The notes under the pieces are model-generated. The model was not told where the DNA came from. It saw only the letters and a list, made by a program, of their open reading frames with translations, and did no database searches. From Rhipidocladum racemiflorum (lineage: Eukaryota; Streptophyta; Magnoliopsida; Poales; Poaceae), in assembly GCA_036346355.1 (NCBI GenBank), contig CM070576.1, positions 17,963,558 to 18,027,557 of the forward strand: 64,000 bases of DNA. Direction: 5' to 3'. Below, piece by piece: positions 48,101 to 60,100 of the stretch (its first letter is position 1; every line of letters begins with the position of its first letter). The translations under genes and the position numbers were made by a program.

Positions 48101-51100
48101 CTTGGTCGCCGAGGTGTCCCAGGAGTTGGAGCCAAGTTGTGCGGAGCATGGAGGGGGGCGGCGCTCGGGGCGCCGCCGGCCGGACCATAGGGGCGCCACG
48201 AGGTGGCGATCTTAGGATGGTGCACTTGGCCAAGACGGCACCAGGGTCAGCAGCAGACCGATACAAAGACCAACGAGGCGACTGGCGTTCAACAAGCCTA
48301 TAGTGGAGTCATCTGCATCCAAAAACGAATAGGAACCAGGGGCAGGAGCAGAGGTTCTGACGAACGGAAAAGTTCATTCATCAAACACGACATGTCGAGA
48401 ATGGATAATTCGATGTGTAGTGAAATTCAAACATCGATAGCCTTTGTGGTGATCAGAATAACCGAGAGACACATTCAGTGGATCGTGGGGCAAGTTTGTG
48501 TTTCATGGTGGCGGAGATGTTGGGGTAGCACCGACAGCCGAAAACCCAAATGTAACTTTACGTGGGAGGGGAGCCAAAAATGGCCTCGAATGGGGTGAGA
48601 TTGTTTAGGGTTTTGATAGGTAGGCGGTTTAGGAGATATGTGGTGGTGTGGAGGGTTTCAACCCAATATGGTGCTGGCATGGAAGCTTGGAACTTTACCG
48701 TTCTGTGAAGTATGGGGGCAAGACATGCGCAGATGAATGCCATGTTTGAGGAAAAAGGCACAGGCGAAATTGTTGTCAAATTCGCGGCCGTTGTCGCATT
48801 GGATATTCTGAATGTTTTTCGCGGAGGTGCGCTATGGATGGCATGCGCTGGCAGAGGCGCGCCATTGCCGGCTAGCAAAGGTGGCGCGGACATGGTGGCT
48901 TGGTGCTGCTGTTGCGCGGGCGGGGAGGAGCACCAGAGGCGGCGTGGGTGCTGCGCCAGAGAAAGGGGATGCTCAGCGCAGAAAGCTGCAGTGCAGCATG
49001 TGTGGGGGAGGAAGAAAAGAGGAGCCTAGACTTCTGATACCATGTGAGAAAGAGGATTCAATTATATTGATAGGTGTCAGGTCCTATATATAGTACAGGG
49101 ACTGTGTACATAGAAGTTAATTTCTATCTATGGTAATCTATCTCTAAATATGGTATAACAGCCAATCAGCCGATCTAATTGGATGACGATCAATCAGGCT
49201 TGATTGGGGTGATTATCCTGGCTATTATATGGAAAGAGGGGGCCGGCACTGGGCAGGAATCCTGTCATATTGCAACTTCCTTAGTTGTTGCGATATGACC
49301 GGATATGATACTCTTAACACCATCTACAATTTCAGATAGGAAATCCACATTGCCTTTTCATAACATCGCACTTCAAATTCTAAAAAATTAATTTAGCATG
49401 TAACTGACGCACTGTAATATAGCTAAATGGGCATTTCTATAGTGGTAGCACTTCCCTTGCTGCTTCTTAGTCAGTTATAATATTTTGTATAAATGCATGA
49501 TAAATACAAACACCACAGCTAAGTACATCTTTTTTTTTCCTTGTCTGACATTTTAGTGACATACATAGCTAACTAAAATATAGAAAAGCAAACATGCACA
49601 GAAATTTGAGGTGTTCAAAGTTGAATGAAAATTAATTTACAAAAAGCACTCCCACTTGTGCATAATCCTCTCCCATATTGGCAAAATTAGCAACTTCGAT
49701 CCAAGGAAAGAAATAAAGAAATTAAATAAATTCAGTTTTTTTTTCATAAAACAGAAGCGGTTTCGGCTTATAAAATTTGATAATAGATGTCAAGCATTAG
49801 TTTATTGGCATGCAAAATATGTGTTCAAAAATTTTATAACCCTTCGACACCCTCCACTTGCACATCAAACTAAGTACACCAAGGATGACAATAATCATGA
49901 AATATCAATCAGTAAATGCACAAATATTCTATGACTAAAATCAACTCGTCAGTTGGGGAGGCATTACTAAACCAAGCATCAGAAGACAAGCATCTATTTT
50001 AGATTTAGAGGAACTAAAGCAAAGTTTCAGAATGTTGATTACTACTGGACGATTCAGTTCAGTGTAAATGAAGGGAATGCATATATAATTATCAAACCTC
50101 TGAGCTACTGTGACCGTGTGATGGCTTCATTTCTGCATCGTTCTCTGAAGCAGCTTTTCTGCGCACAGTATTCCTAGTATGTGGTCCTTTCGGTTCATCC
50201 AAAGTCGATTTAAGAACAGCTTTACCTTTTACCATGGATGTGTTTGTACTCCCCTCCTGAGAATTCTTCTTAATTGAATCACTAGTGGTAGCCGATGACT
50301 TTGACCTTGTTGTGGGCCGCCGGACAGATTGAGTTGATGAAGGCACTGATGATGCACCAGCTGTTGCATTAGGTGCACTAGATTCAGAGTAATTTCCAGC
50401 TGACACTGTAGGCTTTGACATTGACTCACTACGCTCGACTCTAGGCCAAAGGAATTCTTCAACGGCTGCTAGACTTGCCAGGGGATCAATAAGAATAATA
50501 TTGGATGAATAATCCCTAAGTGATTTCTCACCCTGTGCACGACATAGACGCAACTTGAAGGGTTGGGATAGAACGCTTAAACCAGAGGACAGACGAGATC
50601 CTCCAAAACCGGATGACCTTCCAGAATGGCTAAGCACAACCGGGAAGTGTTCCAAGGAAGACAGTGCATTTTGCAGTTTTGGAACTAAAAATGCCATAGG
50701 AGTTTTATTCCCAACCTCATCATTTGGAAGGGCAACAGATAAAAATGCCTTATATCGCCTGAGTGCCTGATGACGTAACATAGGTAGGTTTGCTTCCGAC
50801 ACCTTTTCCTTTCCAAATGTTCCACAAGACAAATAGTTAAGCAATGCTGCAATAACTCCACTGCCAATGAACTCAAACGTGGAAACACCATCCCCCTTGC
50901 TAAGCTCAGATAACATTTCAGCCATTATGCCGTCCAACTGTTCCTCAATGTTACACAAGACATCAAAATTGTTACCCCCTAGAGCCTTTGATTTCCCTTT
51001 AGCTTTAGTTTTGACAGTGTCAGCAGTGGTATTTAATTTTGCACACAGTGTCCTCAGCTTCAAAAGGTCATCAGTAACCGCAATATCACTTGAGTCAGGG

Positions 51101-54100
51101 TCAGAAGGGAAGTACTTATCTTTGAATGACTTTGCACGATAACTAACTGCAGCACGAAGACTAGTATTTGGAACATCTGTGATGCTTGCTGGTGAACCAG
51201 CAATCACAGATTGGGAACCCTTTGGTTCATCTAGTAAATAGTTTTCAGTATTCACTGCACCGCTGCGACGGCGGTTGCGCCTAGAACGTGAAGATGTACA
51301 TGTACCAGAATCGATATTCTTGTCCTGCAGTGATACTTGAGAAGGCACCGGACTCGAGAATTCTGGGCATATGAGTGACGCTACAGCATGAACAACACCT
51401 TCCCTCACAAACATCTTTGAAAATGTTTCAGAAAGCTTTTCCATCAGAATTTCAGCTATCTGAAGAGCAGGGATCAGAACTTGTGGGTCTTTCCATGCTA
51501 AAATGCCAGCTAAAAAGCTGCAACGGTAAATTCGCAAGTTAATGGGAACCAGGGTGCACATAAGCATATTTAGAAGCAAGAATGAGATCTTAAGTTTTGT
51601 AGTAGCACCTGGATATGTTTGTTGTGCCAAGGAAAAGTTCGATCATTTCGGCTGAGCAATAGTACATTAATTTCCCAATGACAGATAAGCATTTATGACG
51701 TATTGGTCCATTTACACTGGAGCCATACACCTGATAATGGGTACAGAGTACAATAGCCCAAACATTGTCTCAAACAACAGCATATCAACATTATCATCAC
51801 CAACAGTTAACATCAGATGATCTATTAGCAAAACAAGGGACTGACCTGTGTCATGATAGGTAATAAGTCCATACCAAATTGCTGAAGAAGTTCAGGCTGA
51901 TCATGCAATAACTTCTCCCAACCTGACACTTCATTATCAGTTAAACTAGACTTCTGCTTGATAGAAGCAGGTTTCTTTACAGACGAGCCTTTCATAAAAA
52001 CATGGGAATACGCTGGTACAGAAATGGTTCCAACAGGTAGAGGAGGAAGCAACTCATCTGCAAGGTTTACAATCTCGTACATCTGTGTGACACAACAGAA
52101 CATATTAGCATAATTTGCATATGGAATGCATTTGTGCATTACCATACTGCTACTATCGAACACTTTGTAGCTTTCTAAATAACAATACTAGTGCGGCTGA
52201 GGACAGCCTAAAACTTCATCATACAAAAAAAAACCCCACATTATGCTAAATGAGAGCACCTATTGGTTTTTCACACTGATCAGCCAAACATAGGTAGCTA
52301 CTAGCGATAGACTTAGTCACAGACTCAGAGTATGATTTCTGAATATGATAATAAGTCCACACATGCATCTATACAAAAATTACAAAGAAAAATAAAGCAC
52401 ATATATAGGGATCATATGAAGTTCAAACCATCATTGCATATTAACATTGTAGGGAGAAATTAACAAAAGAGCAAATGTGTCTTGTTAGCTTCAGCATGAA
52501 ATTTAACCGTGTTGATATGCTGTAGAGCATTAGCACAGTTACAAGCAACTTTTTTAGGATTTGTGAGACGAATTAGACCACGGTTACACATGCTCACAAG
52601 ATATGAAGGTTCCAACTGGATATCTTATATCCACCCTCTATTTTGTAGGGGGCATATTTAATACATGTATTTTCTTTGCCTAGATGGCTTCCAACAATTT
52701 TCATATGAAAAATAGATATGAAGTATTGAGAATGTCAGTTTGGAACAATATCACACCACTCCCAAATTATATTAATAGTAAATTGCAGAAAACCCCAAGT
52801 ATTGTGGCTCGTGATGCAGAAAAAAAAAAAGTATTTTGGTTACTGGCACATAACCACGGGTCACCGGTGTCCTCCATTCAGGTGCAGCCCCGCACAAGCA
52901 CGATCAACGGCGCCATGCGAACCTCGCACTTAGGGCCTGTTTGTTTGGGCTTTTTGCTTTTTCTTAGGCTTAAAAGCTAAAAACTTAACCCCAAACAGCG
53001 AGGTGACTTTTGTACCGGGCTTTTGGAAAAGCCTAAGCCTCCCATACAACTATCAGCCAAAAGCCAGTTAGGGGAGATTGATCTATCTATAGCAGGTTAT
53101 CTCTAGATATAGACATCTATCTCTATATAAGGTACAATCCAATCAGGAGATATATATCCTAAATATAGATCTCTATATAAGGAAGGCTAAACCTATACAA
53201 GGCAAATAGCTATCTTAGGAAAGTATCTCCTGAATATGGTATTGAGGATATATACAATCAATGCTGATTGAGGCGCTAGATATGGCAGTCTAGAGGCGCC
53301 ATTTATGGTAGAGGAATATACTCTTAACACCCCCCCGCAATCTCAGCCGGGAGGAGCTCGGACGTTGAGATTGGCACGAAACTCTTGGAAAACTGCCGTC
53401 GGGAGCCCCTTGGTGAAGATATCGACATATTGGTGGGACGTGGGGATGTGGAGAACACGAACATCGCCGAGAGCGACGCGTCCGCGAGCGCGTCGCTCTC
53501 GGCGTCGATCTCCACGTGCATCGTGCGCTGATGTTGCACGGGGTTGGTGGAGAGGTACACGGCACTGACGTTGTCACAGTAGACAACAGTGGCGCGACGA
53601 AGGGGCTGGCGAAGTTCAAGGAGTTGACGAAGCCAGCAAGCCTCGACCACGCCGTTGGCACTGTGTTGCCGCTTGGAGGACCAGGCGAGGAGGTTAGGGC
53701 CAAGGAAGACACAGTAACCGGATGTTGAGCGCCGGGTGTCGGGACAGCCGGCCCAATCAGCATCCGTGTAGACGGTGAGATCATGGGACTCGCCGCGGGA
53801 GATCTGAAGGCCGTAGTGGAGGGTGCCCTTGACGTAGCGAAGAATCCGCTTGACCAGCTGAAGATGCTGTTCGCGCGGATCATGCATGTGAAGGCACGCC
53901 GCTTTGGATCATGCGTGGAGTGATGTCCTACCGTGAAGGTGAGATACTGGAGTGCGCCGGCGAGACTTCTGTAGAGGGTGGGATTGGCAATGGCCGGCCC
54001 TCCATTGGCCGAAAGCTTCGTACGCGCCTCGAGGGGGGTGGTGCAGGAGTGACACTCCGACATGCCAAAGACGCCGCAGAATCTCTGCACTTGCCCTCGC

Positions 54101-57100
54101 GATGAAGAAGACCGTGCTCAGAGCGGGAGACGGCAATCCTGAGGAAGTGGTGCAGGTCGCCGAGGTCGCTCATGGCGAACTCTTGCTTGAGTAGGTCGAT
54201 GAAGCGGTGAAGCAGGCCTGGGGAGGATGCAGTGAGCACGATATCATCGACGTACAACAACAAGTAGGCGATGTCCGAGCCGCGGTGGTAGATGAACAAG
54301 GAAGAGTCGGACTTGGAGTTGAGGAATCCGGCGGTGGTGATGAAGGTGTGGAAGCGGCTATACCAAGCCCAAGGGGCCTGCTTGAGGCCGTAAAGGGACT
54401 TGTGGAGGCGGCAAACATGTTGTGGACGATCCGGGTCGACGAAACCGGAGGGCTGCTGAGCGTAGACCGTCTCAGAAAGGATGCCGTTGAGGAAGGCGTT
54501 CTTGACGTCGAGTTGATGGATGGGCCAGGTGTTGACGACGGCGATGGAGAGGATAGTCCGGACGGTGGCCGACTTCACCACCGGACTGAAGGTCTCGTCG
54601 TAGTCGATCTGAAATTTCGGGAGAAGCCGCGAAGAACCCAGCGAGCCTTGTACCGGGCGAGGGAGCCGTCGGAGTGGAACTTGTGCTTGAAAATCCATTT
54701 GCCGGTGACGATGTTGGCGCGTGGGGGAGGAGGCACAAGATCCCAGGTGTTGTTGCTCATTAGTGCGGTGTACTCATCGATCATGGCCGCCCGCCAGTTA
54801 GGATCGTTGAGAGCACCGCGGTACGTCTTCGGCTCGGGGGAGAGGTCCTGGAGAAGTCACATGCAGCTGGTACAGGCGAGGCGGTAGCGTACCGTCCTTG
54901 CTGCGTGTGGTCATGGGGTGTGATGAAGTCGTGGAGGGAGGTGTCGGGGACGGCGAAGGAGCACTGGGCTGCGGGCGTCTGGCGTACACCTGTGTCATAG
55001 GATGAGGAGGAAAGAGCCTGGGCTCAGCGTTCCCCTGGGCAGATGAGGCGGGGACCAGGGGGGGCACCGGTGCTGATGAGGGGTCGGCCCTTCTTGCCAA
55101 AGGAGGCGAGGCCAAATGAGGCAGGGGTTCCCCACCGTCCATGCCCAGGGCTGAGGAGGCGCCTAGGGTTGGTGGCCCTGCTACACCTCAGCGGCCCCTC
55201 CCTCTTTTGGAAAGAGCTGGCAGTCTAGAGGCGCCATTTATGGTAGAGGAATATACTCTAACAGCAACGACCACCGGCCCCAATGCTGCTTTGTTCCAAT
55301 TACTCGGTACTAGTAGTACCAAAAAAATTGGCTATTGTCCTACCCAAATTGTTGTTAATTTATTCAGATTTTAGAGCTCCAAATGGTTTATGCTAATGGG
55401 TTGTTAATTGATTCAGATTTGAGACCTGTGTATGATATAATTAGAAGCATCTCTTGTTCACGGTTATTAGAACGTCGTTTAAACGAGAGAACGCCCCCGA
55501 GCAGAAGAACGTCCGAGCGTTCTACCGAACGGGCGTAAAACGTCCTGGAACGTCGATAAAACGTCTGGAATCGAACGTTCCGCCCGTTCTAGACTGTTTT
55601 AGCTGGTGAAATTAGTGAGGTCCCATACATGTAGACTCATTTGGAGGGGAAACGGATCGGGAGCAACAGATCGAGAGGAATCGGGGAAGGAGGCTAACCC
55701 TAGAGCCGCGCTGAGCCGAGATCCGGATCCGCCGCATTGCCGCCGCGCTTGACACGCTGCTGCCTTGGGCCGCCATGGATCCACGTCGTCGCCCTGCCCG
55801 CGCCCGAGCCGTCGCCGCCTCGTCGTCCAGCCGCCAAGTCTAGGGTTAGCCTCCTTCCCCCTCTCTCTCTCTCTCTCTTATCTCTCTCTCTCGGCTGAGG
55901 GAGTGAACGCCAAGTTCGGGTGAGGTACTGAGGTCTCTCTGTCTCTCCTCTCTCTATCTCTCTTGTCTCTCTTATCTCTCTTGGTTCGGCAAGTGCAAGA
56001 AATCGAAATTGATTGTCGAATTGATTGTAGAATTGCAGCCGAAATCGAAATTGCAAGTGCAAGTTCAAGTGGCAGTGGCAGTGCACCTCCCCCTCCCACA
56101 AATTTCTTGTTATAGTAATTCATATGTTGCAATGTGCAAGGAAATGGATACATCATACATGGGAGAAAGATGCATGGCATATGGCCTCAAATTATATAGA
56201 AAAAGACTACAAAATCAAGGTACATATGTGATATACCTTTGCTCTCATATTAGTTTTACAATAGTGCCTAAAACTACGTTTCAACGTTCCTTTAAACGTT
56301 TAAAAGTTAAAAAGGGGTGGGTCGTTTCGTTCTCGTTTTACGTTTTAATTACCTTGCTCTTGTTTAGATGAGGGTTTTTCTTGAAAAAAAACTGTGTTCA
56401 ATTAGCATCTGATTCAATAATTTGGCTGCAAGAATGGACTATGCTATGTGAATTTGGTTGCAAGAATTTGTGACTGATTCTAGTGTAGAACCGGGGCCAC
56501 AATAGAATTTTAGTTCTCATCTTTTTCGGTTGTAAAAAGTGGTGCACATGGGAATCATGGTGATATTCTTTTAGTATGCAATTTGGTCTTATAGGATAAC
56601 GAAGGTGTCATGTGCTGGAATACTGTAGCAGCGCAAGGAATGGAATAGATTAGTTAGGGTTGAGATAGGATTAGTTTACGAGGATCTGATCAATTAGTTA
56701 GTTGGTTAGTTGATTTGTTAAGGCCGACTCCTATAAGAGCATGCGGTAGCCTCTTGGCACATTACGCAATAATGAATTAAGAAGCTCCCCTCTAGTCCAA
56801 TCTCTCCCGATCCTCCCCTCCCTACAGAGCACCCTTGTTCTCCTAGCGCTCTCCTTCAAGCTATGCCATCTAGCCTCTTCCAACGGTAGTTACCCTCGTC
56901 ATGTGCAAGGTACACAACAACTTGGTATCAAAGCTAGGCGTTGCGCAAACCTCTATGGCAAGCGGCTGTGAGGGATCTGATTCCTTGGCTGCGCAACTAG
57001 CAGCCATTACCAAGAAGCTTGACATCATCAAAGCAAAGTGTGATGGCAACCAATGTGGCAGCAACCGGCATGACACTTGCGCGCTTGGAGAAGGTTCATA

Positions 57101-60100
57101 CCGTTGCCGCCACTCCTATCTCAATGACATATGCTGGAATTACTGTTCATGCGTATGTTAGCATCTGTGCAAGGGCAGGATTAGATTAGTTAGGATTGAG
57201 GTAGGGTTAGTTTGGATAAAGATAACATATGCAAATTGAATTAATTGGAGTCAGCGAGTCATTGTATCGTTATTACCAAGCAATGAATAATAAAGAAGTA
57301 TACCCAAGCCCCAATTCCTAGCTATGGTCTCTCCCTAGATCGGCTACTCTAAATCCGTTCCTCTCCCCCAATCGGTACCCTTCTTCGTCTAGCGTTGTTC
57401 TACCTCAAGTCGCCGTTGTTCGACCTCCCTCCGACGGATGTTTACCCCGTTATGAACTAAGGTTCATGATAGAAGGTTTGAAGAAGTGGCAAGAAAAATT
57501 GTGTTAATCCGGTAATTGTTGTGTTCAAAATAGATGAAAAAAACTCTCCTTAAGACCTTGACTCATTTGTAAAAGGGTATTTCAGACATTCATCATTGAA
57601 GCCAATAATAAGCCAACCTAAGGAAAAAGCCGGGTTACCAAACAGGTTGGCTTCGCTTCAAAGCAGACTGCTTAGCCAAAAAGCTAGCTTTAAGCTAAAA
57701 ATCCTAAGCACAAACAAAAAAGGCCTTAGATAATTCGGGGGTTTGGCGAGGCCAACATGAACAACTCCTCCGCCTTCCCAAATAGACATAGCCATGCAGC
57801 CATGCCCCTTGATTTCTTGATGCAGCACTCTCACTTTCTCTCTTTTGAACGCATGATGCAGTTCATTGCTAGTATAGTTTCTGGGTGTATTAATTGTACC
57901 ACATTTTGCAGTTTCGATACAGGATATGAGGTACAATTCCATGAAAGCTCAGGACTCAGGAGCAGCAGCCGCCAGCAGCAACGATAACAGGCGTGGTGCT
58001 GAGGCTACCAGGCGCAAGATGTTTTTTTTTCCTTATATCCCGTGCATGACCAAGTTCACTTACGTTGTTTGCTGAGGTTGGGTGGTGTGGGTGCCAAGAG
58101 GGCACTGCAAGTGGGCCCATGCTGTTAGAATTGATTTTGTTTATATGTAGTTTTCTAAAACATCTAGACCAAAATACCCAGGGTTATGTGCCACTCGCCA
58201 AAATACCTAGCGTTTTCTGCAACTTGAGCCACAATACATGTGGTTTTTTGAAACTTACTCTTATATTAACCAAATAGGCAATCCATGTCAAAAAAATATG
58301 CTGTAATATCTAGCTTCGTATGCTTGAAGAATGAAGATAGATCCCAAACATTAAGAAACACATACATAAATATTAAATAAAACGGACACCATAAATATGC
58401 TTCTGGCTAATTCCATAACCTTGTTATGTTCAGTGCATACATAGCTCGTTAGTGGTCCAATATGTTCAGTGCATACATAGCTCGTTAGTGGTCCAATATG
58501 CTTGCTATCTGGACTTGTATGTGTATGTTCAAATTAGAATTCAAGATATAACCATATAAGGATGAACTTAAACCACAGAATTCAAAACATTCTTAGTTTG
58601 TTATGAAAAATGACCTACTTGATTAGTCACATATGCTAATAGTACAACAAAGGACAACAATACCGAAATAAACAAGGAAAAGAATCACTAATATTGTTTT
58701 TATGTTTTATTTTACTGCGAGGAGGGTTCGAATTCAACAAATTCATTCTATTAGATTGTTGCTTGGTTCCATGGTTATTAAGGCGCTAAGGCGAGGCGGG
58801 CGCCAAGGCACCGCCCAAACGCCTAGGCGGCGCCTTGGGCACCTGAGATGACACTGCAGTGCCACAGCAATATGAAAAAAGACATAAAAACGTTACAGGC
58901 AGAGGAAAAGAAAAAAGGAAGAGGATAAAGGGAAAAGAGAAAGCGGCCTGACCAAGCCTATCTGGCCCAACTACCTCCCTCTTCCTCAGTCCTCTCTCAA
59001 CTAACCCTAGCCCTAGCCGCCGCCTCAAACCAGTCCCCCCCCCCCCCCCGCGGGCGCGCACACACATGCGTGTGTTCCCCTGCTCACCTCAATCTCCCAT
59101 ATTAGGTGGAGCTAGTGACAATGCCAGCATAAAGCGGGGATGGCAGCGAGCAGCGAGGTTGGTGGCAACGGCGGCAGTGATGATGAAAAAAGACATTAGC
59201 AGCGGCAGTGAAGATGAGAAAGGACATTAGCAGAGACGGAGACGACAAGCAACAAAGCCAGCAGCATCGGCGAGCCCTATCCCTCTCGATCAGCCTCTAT
59301 CACCATCGATCTACCTCTTAAGGCGAGGTAACCAGCTGTGGCGATCTCACTGGACCGCCTCAACGCCTAAGTGACACTGATTCATCATATTCATCATTAG
59401 AAACACAACTTAACAAACAAGAAGCAAAATCCTCCCAAATTGGGCATGTTCATAGTATTACAAATCGAGCTGAGCAAAGAACAAAACAATTATGTTTGAA
59501 AATTACAATTAATCTGATAGATACATGACACGTTCTACTCAGTGACATAGTTTAGGACCGAAAACTAGAGAAGGACTGTGGACCAAGATAAAGTCCCATA
59601 ACATAGGCCCCTAACTCTAAAGATCTGCCACATTGTTAGCTGTCGATAGCAGTAGTTCACAAACAATGAGAACGTGGGAAATTTTAGGCAAATTATTAGC
59701 TATTTTGTTAACTGTCCTGCATTCACTATATGTGTTAGCACCAGAGTCAGTCACATGCAGTGCTATCTTAACTTTTTACTGGATTAGTTGTCATCTGTAA
59801 TAGCTAGGGCCCAGGTGTATCCAGCACACAACTTTCTTCTAAATTTTGGAAGTTTCATTGAACTTTTAGGTCATTGCTGTTCCATCATGGGGGATACAGT
59901 AGAATAGTAATTTCAGTTTACTAACCTGAATTGTACACATAGTTGAGTGAAATCTAAATACAGAAGAAAAAAATGTACCACTCAGAAAACATCATCGGCT
60001 TAGCTAGCTAAGGTAACAAAGGAATAAAGTTGCCAATCAGCAGAAAATCATTCAAATAAATAGTAAGTAGCCATAAACTAGCTACAAAAAGTTGTTCATA

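Larger units (their letters stand above)
43281..49319 (-). mobile_element. Complete Copia retrotransposon with 5-bp target duplication
   Basis: The ends are TGTGAGAGAG at 43281 and CTCTTAACA at 49319, and an exact duplication CCATC flanks them (43276-43280, 49320-49324). Direct LTRs lie at 43281 to about 43550 and 49043-49319. On the minus strand the order is 5' LTR, initiator-Met primer site (TGGTATCAGAAG, ending at 49042), leader, rearranged integrase copy, gag, GAG-pre-integrase, integrase, RT, RNase H and 3' LTR. The 3' LTR has lost about 20 bp at its start, including the polypurine tract. Coding frames are broken in several places, so the element is not autonomous. It has the same orientation as UPL3. 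Confidence 0.9.
42336..50097 (-). other. UPL3 intron 8 (7.8 kb), enlarged by a Copia element
   Basis: The intron lies between exon 8 (donor GTTTGA at 50097) and exon 9 (acceptor CAG at 42336-42338). Outside the Copia element (43281-49319) the flanks 42336-43275 and 49325-50097 are AT-rich with no recognisable gene. Without the element and one target duplication the intron would be about 1.7 kb. Confidence 0.85.
53069..55263 (-). mobile_element. Internally deleted Copia element in UPL3 intron 5
   Basis: A 3' LTR lies at about 53069-53329 (minus start TGTTAAGAGTATATTCC), preceded by a GCGGGGGGG polypurine tract. At the other end only the first 45 bp of the 5' LTR remain (55219-55263, GAGGCGCCATTTATGGTAGA and neighbours). 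From there the sequence jumps straight into the Pro-rich linker before RT, so gag, integrase and most of the 5' LTR are gone. It has the same orientation as UPL3 and belongs to a group related to the intron 8 Copia. Confidence 0.8.
52933..57725. mobile_element. Tourist-like (PIF/Harbinger) element with TTA duplication, split by later insertions
   Basis: The left end is GGGCCTGTTTGTTTGGGC at 52933 and the right end, read on the minus strand, is GGCCTTTTTTGTTTGTGC ending at 57725. A TTA trinucleotide flanks both (52930-52932, 57726-57728), the target duplication of this superfamily. Left arm sequence runs to about 53068 and right arm sequence starts about 57540; the 4.4 kb between are other elements. 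A/T-rich termini of this kind are common, so the pairing needs confirmation. Confidence 0.5.

Noticed and set aside
54207..54887. 226-codon plus-strand frame
   Set aside because: Antisense of Copia RT, whose minus-strand motifs are clear.
57757..57987. 76-codon plus-strand frame
   Set aside because: Short, intronic, no family features and no splice-supported partners.
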